Of a DNA stretch of 64,000 bases, positions 59,434 to 64,000 are shown piece after piece. Each line of letters starts with the position of its first letter. Within the stretch, counting starts at the first letter, position 1. Both the position numbers and the translations under genes were made by a program. The stretch lies in NCBI RefSeq assembly GCF_026262505.1, contig NC_067208.1, positions 15,261,962 to 15,325,961 on the forward strand. Reading direction: 5' to 3'. The notes below the pieces were generated by a model that was not told the DNA's origin, made no database searches, and was given only the letters and a program-made list of their open reading frames with translations. Origin of the DNA: Trichomonas vaginalis G3. Lineage: Eukaryota; Parabasalia; Trichomonadida; Trichomonadidae.

Positions 59434-59679
59434 TTAAATGTGGGGAATTCTTGGGAACGGGAAAGGCTTATTTACTTGAGGAACAGGTAAAGGTGGTGGA
59501 GGTGGAGGTGGTGGCAACCAGTCCATTTTATATTCCTTCCTAGCTAATTTCCGTTTAATTTCATGGTCGCCCTCGGAGTCTTTGAATCGGACAGGTCGAG
59601 TTACACCATTCTTGGTCTCAAACTCATATATAACCTGTTTGTCTGTATTTTCGTCGACTATGGCACGAGACACAAACAT
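59434..59679 (-). CDS. 81-residue proline-rich Maverick protein
   Basis: MFVSRAIVDENTDKQVIYEF, then a charged helix and a run of eight prolines (LPPPPPPPPLPVPQ) and KPFPFPRIPHI. A start at 59679 gives ATG behind CTTTTTGTCC. It is convergent with the polymerase gene, 23 bp from its stop, and divergent from 59710. Poly-proline stretches bind profilin, SH3 or WW domains; here the role is unknown. Confidence 0.5.
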   Translation of the reverse strand: MFVSRAIVDENTDKQVIYEFETKNGVTRPVRFKDSEGDHEIKRKLARKEYKMDWLPPPPPPPPLPVPQVNKPFPFPRIPHI

Positions 59680-59709
59680 TGACCAAACGGACAAAAAGTG
59701 TCATTTCAG

Positions 59710-59973
59710 ATGGTCACGCAGCCAATCGCATTCGAGCACTTCGAAGAAGCCTTACGTTCCAAGGGAGAGGGTGTCTGGTGCAAGGCAGAGGTCATGAGAC
59801 TCTACGAGCAGTACATCCTCAATGCCTGGGAGGACAAATCGTCCTTGGATTGGCAATTCTACCAACTCCTCTGGGACGACCTCCTACGCAACTGGGATGA
59901 CGAAAGAGTTCAATTCAGAGGTCAGGAACTAATTTTGCAAATGACCATTAATTTAACATACTTATCCAAATAA
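59710..59973 (+). CDS. 87-residue Maverick protein
   Basis: Soluble helical protein (MVTQPIAFEHFEEALRSKGE, DKSSLDWQFYQLLWDDLLRN). Codons here are much richer in C and G than in the neighbouring genes. The ATG at 59710 follows GTGTCATTTCAG, a textbook trichomonad Inr at 9 nt, which decided the start. Family unknown. Confidence 0.55.
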   Translation: MVTQPIAFEHFEEALRSKGEGVWCKAEVMRLYEQYILNAWEDKSSLDWQFYQLLWDDLLRNWDDERVQFRGQELILQMTINLTYLSK

Positions 59974-60022
59974 ACACCTAAATTTACTCGGGGTTTCCCC
60001 CTAAAATAAAATTTTTTTACTC

Positions 60023-60718
60023 TTAGAACCACTCGAGGTTCTCCTTACGGTTGTTGAGCTTGTCACCGTCAATGTGTCTGACCTTCGTCTTCTTGTTTGG
60101 ATTTGGAACCCATTGCATACCGACAAGCCTTCCCATGGAAATTGTACCGTAATTCCGAAGGGTAAGGCTCAAGTGTCCCAAGTTGTTGAGGACTGGGGTA
60201 AGAACCTTGCCGGTCTCCTTGTTGCGGATTTTGTATGGGTAGGGCTGGGAAATTTCATAACCGTCATCCGCAACAAGGGTTGCCCAAACTTCCTTTTCTT
60301 CGTGTTTCTCTTCTTCTTCCTCTTCTTCTTCGTGTTTCTCTTCTTCCTCGAAAATTCCTTCTTCAATTTGGTACTCACGAAGTACGGTGTTGCATGTTCT
60401 GTCCTTTCCGAGTACCTTCCAGATGGCGTCTATCTCTTCGAAGAAACGGTAGATGAGTCTGGCAAGGTTTTGGTTCTCTTTGTTGTATTGGCGCAAGGTT
60501 TCCGCGAAATCGTTCAGGACTTTCTTATTGGAAGCTTGGTTCGTGAGGACTTCGACTTTGAGATTGGTTATCTCTTCCATAAGACTACATTGGATAGTCT
60601 TAATGGTGGTTGTCAGATGAGCGTTCAATTGGGCAATTTGAATTTGAACTGGGCGCTTGTCTGGCAACCTTGAAAGGACATCTGCCATTGAGTTTGGCTT
60701 CGGTGCTTGTTCGGACAT
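60023..60718 (-). CDS. coiled-coil protein with NUMOD4/HNH-like C-terminus
   Basis: A 231-residue protein. The helical N-terminal 110 residues are coiled-coil-like (ITNLKVEVLTNQASNKKVLN). A long acidic linker (EEEEKHEEEEEEEEKHEEKE) follows. From about 150 the C-terminus reads YEISQPYPYKIRNKETGKVL, then TLRNYGTISMGRLVGMQWVP, KVRHIDGDKLNNRKENLEWF. This is the pattern of NUMOD4 plus HNH homing-endonuclease-like proteins (Y-x-I-S, then H-I-D-G-x-x-x-N-N-x-x-x-N-L-E-W). Such modules bind or nick DNA in phages and giant viruses. The start at ATG 60718 has TTCATTTTTTCG directly before it. Confidence 0.7.
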   Translation of the reverse strand: MSEQAPKPNSMADVLSRLPDKRPVQIQIAQLNAHLTTTIKTIQCSLMEEITNLKVEVLTNQASNKKVLNDFAETLRQYNKENQNLARLIYRFFEEIDAIWKVLGKDRTCNTVLREYQIEEGIFEEEEKHEEEEEEEEKHEEKEVWATLVADDGYEISQPYPYKIRNKETGKVLTPVLNNLGHLSLTLRNYGTISMGRLVGMQWVPNPNKKTKVRHIDGDKLNNRKENLEWF

Positions 60719-60750
60719 CGAAAAAATGAAGTGGTTTGAGAATGACGGTT

Positions 60751-61335
60751 TTACTTCAAAAAGCTTGTTATGACGGTTAAGTCATACAACAAGTTTAAAA
60801 TAATATCTTGTTCTTCTTCTGAACGTTTGTTGTCTCTTCCGATAATAGTTTCGAACATGAGAACCAAAAAACGTTTTTTGAGATTGCGAAAGAGTTCAGG
60901 CAAACGTTCATATTCTGGATATGTTGGGAGCAGTTCGAAACATCTGAGCTGACTTTCGGACAAAATTGGGACAATGTCAACAAATTCATCTTTGGTCGGA
61001 CTGCTTGAAGGTAAGTCCCTTACATGTAAGTAGCTCTGGTAAAGTCTTCTCATTTCTGCTAACTTTTGGAGTATAGCTTCGTAGTTTAGAAGTTTTAATT
61101 TTAATTGTCTTATTCCACTCTTGACATCTAAACGGTAACTATCCATGAGGTCAAGAGTAGCTTTGGTAGCTTTAAGTGGAGCTATCTGTTCCTTGACTTC
61201 TGCAATTTTGGTTGCAATTGTGATTTGAGCTCCTTCAAGTTCGCCGTCTATGTCGTTCTCAACACCTTCAACTATAGCTTGAAACTCTTCATCGGTCCAT
61301 TGAGATTGGTGTGGGACGAATTTAACTTGCTTCAT
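60751..61335 (-). CDS. helical coiled-coil Maverick protein (194 residues)
   Basis: Alpha-helical throughout (ITIATKIAEVKEQIAPLKAT, IRQLKLKLLNYEAILQKLAE, PELFRNLKKRFLVLMFETII), with no catalytic motif. It lies directly upstream of the HNH-like gene on the same strand (32 bp between stop and next ATG), so the two may work together. It starts behind ACATTTTTTTTC. Family not recognised. Confidence 0.6.
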   Translation of the reverse strand: MKQVKFVPHQSQWTDEEFQAIVEGVENDIDGELEGAQITIATKIAEVKEQIAPLKATKATLDLMDSYRLDVKSGIRQLKLKLLNYEAILQKLAEMRRLYQSYLHVRDLPSSSPTKDEFVDIVPILSESQLRCFELLPTYPEYERLPELFRNLKKRFLVLMFETIIGRDNKRSEEEQDIILNLLYDLTVITSFLK

Positions 61336-61353
61336 TCAAAAAAAGAAAAAAAA

Positions 61354-61455
61354 ATGTTTTTACTCAAAGCGTGCCATGTATATGGCTATAAGAAACTTAC
61401 CAGAAGGCTTCTTCTTCATATGCGTAAAAACATAAAAAAAGTGAAGTTAAAATGA
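61354..61455 (+). CDS. 33-residue very basic peptide
   Basis: MFLLKACHVYGYKKLTRRLL plus LHMRKNIKKVKLK: over a third Lys/Arg/His. It fills the gap between two minus-strand genes. Adenovirus-like elements often encode a tiny basic DNA-condensing peptide, but at this length chance is also possible. Confidence 0.3.
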   Translation: MFLLKACHVYGYKKLTRRLLLHMRKNIKKVKLK

Positions 61456-61460
61456 GATGT

Positions 61461-61847
61461 TTACTGAACTGGCTGAAGAACTGGCTGAATGTCGCCTTCA
61501 CAGGTTATGTAGAACGGCTGACCCGAGAAGTGAAGGAGAGACTGAATTGCCAATTTCATATGGGGTAGGGGGTTCTCCTTGTTTGGTATTTTTATCCAAG
61601 GACGTTTGTTTAGGAACTTAACAAGAGCTTCTCTTTTGGCGTCCTTTATGTCATTGTAGGCTGTCCCGACTGGTATTTGAATTGGAATTCCAGTCGAAGT
61701 CTCGAGCTGAAGTGTAGACCTTCCAGAAATAGAGATGAACTTGACCTTGGGCTTCATTACCTTGCGCAAGTAGTCTTTTAAGCAGTCGTTAATTTCAATT
61801 AGGTAAATTGCCTCGTCAAGTCTTTCTTGCATTCCAAGTTCTTCCAT
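61461..61847 (-). CDS. Maverick protein of unknown function (128 residues)
   Basis: Starts MEELGMQERLDEAIYLIEIN (ATG 61847), then a Lys-rich segment (YLRKVMKPKVKFISISGRST) and a mixed C-terminus (TCEGDIQPVLQPVQ). A shorter start than the open frame was chosen because the bases before it are a non-coding-looking repeat (see the 61843-61985 entry). The N-terminal 17 residues have a close copy at the right window edge (GLGMSEGFDKTIYLIEL on the minus strand near 63850-63898), so this is one of a small family within the element. Confidence 0.55.
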   Translation of the reverse strand: MEELGMQERLDEAIYLIEINDCLKDYLRKVMKPKVKFISISGRSTLQLETSTGIPIQIPVGTAYNDIKDAKREALVKFLNKRPWIKIPNKENPLPHMKLAIQSLLHFSGQPFYITCEGDIQPVLQPVQ

Positions 61848-61985
61848 CCGACAGGAAAATATTTTCCCGACAACTGGAAAAAATTTTCCTGTTGTTCGTC
61901 CGTAAACCATTCAAATTTTCGAAAATTGAGAACTTTTTGGTCGAACTTCAGAAAAAGTTTTTCCTTCCGACAGGACACAAACAGA
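61843..61985. promoter_or_regulatory. operator-like CCGACAGGAAAA repeats between divergent genes
   Basis: The gap between the starts at 61847 (minus) and 61985 (plus) contains tccatCCGACAGGAAAAT, tttcccgacaactggaaaa, the inverted TTTTCCTGTTG and tttttccttCCGACAGGAcac. The same core (CCTTCCxACAGGAAAA) is tandemly repeated at 63903-64000. It probably controls both genes or serves as a structural repeat of the element. Confidence 0.5.
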
Positions 61986-62572
61986 TGACTGACGTCCCAC
62001 CAACCGAGTCCATTCCCAAACCAGAAGAACCTAAAGCACCAGCCCCTGCACCTCAGTTCCAGCAAGTACCTCAGTTCCAGCAAGTACCTCCGTATTACTA
62101 CCAATTTCCACCTCAAGGTTACTACCCACCACAAGGCTTCCCGAACTACCCTCCTCAACCTATGCCTTACTTCCCCAACCCTTGGATGTTCCAGCAAGCT
62201 CCACCCCAGCAATTCCAATCTCAATCCCAATCGAAGAGAGACCAAGACTTCGAAGAAGCTCTGAACCGCTTACGCAAAGAGTATGCTACAGCTCCAATGG
62301 AAGATGACAGGCTTTCAGTCTCTTCCCTCAAATCGACCGATTCGACTCGTACCACAGATTCGGTCAAAGACAGAGACGACTACCTCAAGCAGTCTGAGAG
62401 ACTCTTCATCTTACAGCCATTTACAGTTGGAGCTCTCAAGAACATGCGCAATTACGAAGGTCAGACACCAGCTGGAGACCGCAAAACAGACATACTCGCA
62501 AGAGCCGTCCAGCTCGTCAAGACAAAGACTGAGATAGTCGACTTCATTCTTGCAGCTTGCCCATACAAGTAA
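61985..62572 (+). CDS. Pro/Gln/Tyr-rich Maverick protein (195 residues)
   Basis: N-terminal half low complexity (PAPAPQFQQVPQFQQVPPYY, then YYPPQGFPNYPPQPMPYFPN). A helical C-terminal half follows (RDQDFEEALNRLRKEYATAP, DILARAVQLVKTKTEIVDFI). ATG at 61985 (MTDVPPTESIPK). Codon use is GC-rich compared with the host part. Such a tail-plus-core layout suits a structural or assembly protein. No family recognised. Confidence 0.55.
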   Translation: MTDVPPTESIPKPEEPKAPAPAPQFQQVPQFQQVPPYYYQFPPQGYYPPQGFPNYPPQPMPYFPNPWMFQQAPPQQFQSQSQSKRDQDFEEALNRLRKEYATAPMEDDRLSVSSLKSTDSTRTTDSVKDRDDYLKQSERLFILQPFTVGALKNMRNYEGQTPAGDRKTDILARAVQLVKTKTEIVDFILAACPYK

Positions 62573-62599
62573 AAAATAAACAATTACGAGTTAAACTTT

Positions 62600-62800
62600 T
62601 TATTCTTTCTTTTCTGAGTTGTTTAGAGCTGGTTTCTCTTGTAGGAACCTTTCGTACTCTTCCACGGTCATGTAATTGCGAATTTGGTACGCAATTCCAG
62701 GTTCGTTGTTTTTGAACCTTACGTATGTAACGCTTCCATCCTCCTCAGGGAAGTAAGCTGCTAACATCTGACCAAGTTTTCTCGGTGACTCGGAGCTCAT
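62600..62800 (-). CDS. 66-residue Maverick protein
   Basis: MSSESPRKLGQMLAAYFPEE, then DGSVTYVRFKNNEPGIAYQI and a helical end. ATG at 62800 directly behind GACATTTTTA, the element's promoter motif. Small, soluble, unknown. Confidence 0.5.
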   Translation of the reverse strand: MSSESPRKLGQMLAAYFPEEDGSVTYVRFKNNEPGIAYQIRNYMTVEEYERFLQEKPALNNSEKKE

Positions 62801-62836
62801 TAAAAATGTCACTTTTTAAACGTTAAGTTTTTAGTC

Positions 62837-63025
62837 TTATTTTACCCTTTGTTTGTCAATGTAGTATTGGAGCGCAATTTCTCCAAATTCTCTGTGTCGG
62901 AGTTCTTCAGCATTTTCCAAGGTGTACCTGGAGAACTCAAAGAAGTTGTCAAGAACATACTGCCATGCTGCTCTTCTGAGTTCGTCGGTATTTTGGAAGT
63001 GTTGCACCTTCGAGTCTTCTGACAT
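62837..63025 (-). CDS. 62-residue helical Maverick protein
   Basis: MSEDSKVQHFQNTDELRRAA, then WQYVLDNFFEFSRYTLENAE and a helical end. ATG at 63025 behind GGTCATTTTTTTTC, an Inr-type leader. Unknown function; same strand as 62600-62800 and probably expressed with it. Confidence 0.5.
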   Translation of the reverse strand: MSEDSKVQHFQNTDELRRAAWQYVLDNFFEFSRYTLENAEELRHREFGEIALQYYIDKQRVK

Positions 63026-63061
63026 GAAAAAAAATGACCAAATTTCATTATATAACTGTTA

Positions 63062-63099
63062 TTTTTTTACGAAGTGAACTTTTGCACTTCGTAAAAAAA
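63062..63099. repeat. perfect 15-bp-arm hairpin between divergent genes
   Basis: TTTTTTTACGAAGTG (63062-63076), loop aacttttg, CACTTCGTAAAAAAA (63085-63099): all 15 pairs match. It ends in T-runs on both strands. It may act as a terminator-like or replication/recognition structure. The core GCACTTCGT also occurs in the fold-back at the left edge of the element (50793-50825). Confidence 0.9.
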
Positions 63100-63196
63100 C
63101 TCTATGAAATCATATCTTTTATACAAGATAGAAAAAATAAAATTAACGCTAGTTTTTTTAAAATATTTTTTTTTATTTTGTATGTAAGAACAGGAA

Positions 63197-63808
63197 ATGA
63201 CAAACACTGAGTTTGAAACAGTTAAAAAGATAGACAATGACACCAAAGTGGTTAGAATTGGTGATTTAAACGTAAGATACTCAAAGAAATACAACAAATA
63301 TTCTTTGTCAGACATTATATCACCATTTGGAAAGAAAACATGGCATTGGGTTGGAATTGCTTCAACTCAGAAAATTTTGACAAGAAATCCTGAGCTTATG
63401 ATATCGGTAAGATTCTGTGGAACTACAGCATATCTCATTGACAAAAGTCTTATACCAATAGTTTTGTTATGGTTAGACCCAGTTGTTGGATATAATTTCA
63501 TAACATATGGTTCATTCGATACGGAACGTTGCAGTGAAGGCTTACTTTACATCGTTCAGAAACCGAAGGACTTCAATACAAAGAGATATAAGATAGGAAG
63601 AACATATAATATAACTCAAAGATATGACAGTATAGTCAATAGAGTTAAGGTTGTGTTTGTGAATGATATGAGAGCTGCTGAAACAGAACTACTTGAAAAG
63701 TTTGAGAAAATGTATGGTGCTCCCATAAAAGGTAAAGAAACGTTTGAAGTAGATGAGATAGATAAAGCTATAAAATTATTTGACGAAGTTGCTGAAAAAT
63801 ACATGTAA
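63197..63808 (+). CDS. KilA-N-like plus GIY-YIG/T5orf172-like protein
   Basis: A 203-residue protein of a type found in large DNA viruses and phages. The N-terminal part (RIGDLNVRYSKKYNKYSLSD, then TWHWVGIASTQKILTRNPEL) resembles a KilA-N DNA-binding fold. The C-terminal part (GLLYIVQKPKDFNTKRYKIG, RTYNITQRYDSIVNRVKVVF, ETELLEKFEKMYGAP, ETFEVDEIDKAIKLF) matches the GIY-YIG-related T5orf172/MSV199 module (Y-x-I ... K-I-G-x-T/R ... R ... E-x-x-L ... E-x-F). Such proteins bind DNA and may cut it. The start at ATG 63197 follows the hairpin region. Pattern-based but convincing. Confidence 0.7.
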   Translation: MTNTEFETVKKIDNDTKVVRIGDLNVRYSKKYNKYSLSDIISPFGKKTWHWVGIASTQKILTRNPELMISVRFCGTTAYLIDKSLIPIVLLWLDPVVGYNFITYGSFDTERCSEGLLYIVQKPKDFNTKRYKIGRTYNITQRYDSIVNRVKVVFVNDMRAAETELLEKFEKMYGAPIKGKETFEVDEIDKAIKLFDEVAEKYM

Positions 63809-63849
63809 AGCGTTTATTTTTGGTCTTTTGTGAAAGTCAGATGGCTCAG

Positions 63850-64000
63850 GTAGCTCTATAAGGTAAATTGTCTTGTCAAATCCTTCTGACATTCCGAGTC
63901 CTTCCTTCCAACAGGAAAAGTCCTTCCTTCCAACAGGAAAAGTTTTTCTTTCCAACAGGAAAAAAATTTCCTTCCTACAGGAAAAGTTTTTCCTTCCTAC
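63850..64000. repeat. tandem 22-bp CCTTCCAACAGGAAAAGT repeats and leader copy at window edge
   Basis: About four and a half units of 21-23 bp, consensus TTCCTTCCAACAGGAAAAGT, from 63903 to the edge. Just left of them the minus strand reads GLGMSEGFDKTIYLIEL, a copy of the leader and N-terminus of the 61461-61847 gene in the same arrangement relative to the repeats. So a leader/promoter block has been duplicated within the element. Confidence 0.75.

Larger units (their letters stand above)
50786..64000. mobile_element. Maverick/Polinton element, left end inside, right end beyond window
   Basis: Virus-like DNA element recognised by the pair of protein-primed-type DNA polymerase B (57257-59410) and DDE integrase (55071-56030), with about 18 other tightly packed genes on both strands, little intergenic space and a composition and gene style unlike the left 50 kb. 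The left edge is set after an A-run, at a GC-rich fold-back (50793-50825). The right terminal repeat is not in view, so length is unknown beyond 13.2 kb. The frames seen look largely whole, pointing to a young copy. No major capsid protein, protease or packaging ATPase was recognised in the visible part. Confidence 0.88.

Noticed and set aside
60074-60673. 199-codon plus-strand frame rich in Phe and Leu
   Set aside because: Antisense shadow of the HNH-like gene; the Phe/Leu run is the reverse of its Glu-rich linker.

Overview
The window reads as about 50 kb of compact, very AT-rich, intron-poor protist chromosome followed by about 13 kb of a Maverick/Polinton element that runs off the right edge. 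A trichomonad (Parabasalia) is the best fit, and a Tritrichomonas-like species is my guess. The reasons are: single-exon genes; start codons preceded at 9-25 nt by TCA-type initiator (Inr) elements such as TCATTT, TCAGAA or TCAAAT; BspA-type leucine-rich-repeat proteins; many ankyrin proteins with the trichomonad helical N-terminus; short kinases; and a Maverick. No rRNA, tRNA or CRISPR was seen.

Left part (1-50,785). In order: the 3' part of a tRNA-dihydrouridine synthase; a RecQ helicase (minus) with an altered DEAH box and an upstream reading frame cut off by one in-frame stop; a PDI-like membrane thioredoxin; an IQ-motif coiled-coil protein; an LRR plus coiled-coil protein; an inositol-polyphosphate 5-phosphatase; an ankyrin protein; a roughly 1.06 kb TIR element; a BspA-like LRR protein; a start-less ankyrin gene (minus); a kinase with DFN in place of DFG; a decayed helical gene; a divergent pair (PAP2/sphingomyelin-synthase-like membrane protein and a coiled-coil protein) whose start codons lie 14 bp apart; a decayed multi-pass membrane-protein gene; a beta-helix surface-type protein (minus); a C2-like protein; a 3020-residue LisH-headed repeat protein; a type I MRH/Atg27-like receptor (minus); a HEAT-like protein (minus); a kinase N-terminal fragment (minus); and a bacterial-looking 203-residue protein. 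The gaps contain a near-perfect 32-bp-arm hairpin, a 211-bp MITE whose empty site survives in a neighbouring duplicate, and a 124-bp MITE.

Right part (about 50,786-64,000). This is a Maverick/Polinton with a protein-primed-type DNA polymerase B, a DDE integrase, two small glycine-led amphipathic proteins, a phage-type tail-fibre/collar protein, a D12-class DNA adenine methyltransferase, a KilA-N plus GIY-YIG/T5orf172-like protein, a coiled-coil NUMOD4/HNH-like protein and several unknown small proteins. The genes lie on both strands and are packed tightly. Many start codons are preceded by a shared CATTTTT motif that resembles the host Inr. The frames look largely whole, but the right terminus lies outside the window, so completeness cannot be judged. 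No major capsid protein, protease or packaging ATPase was recognised in the part seen.
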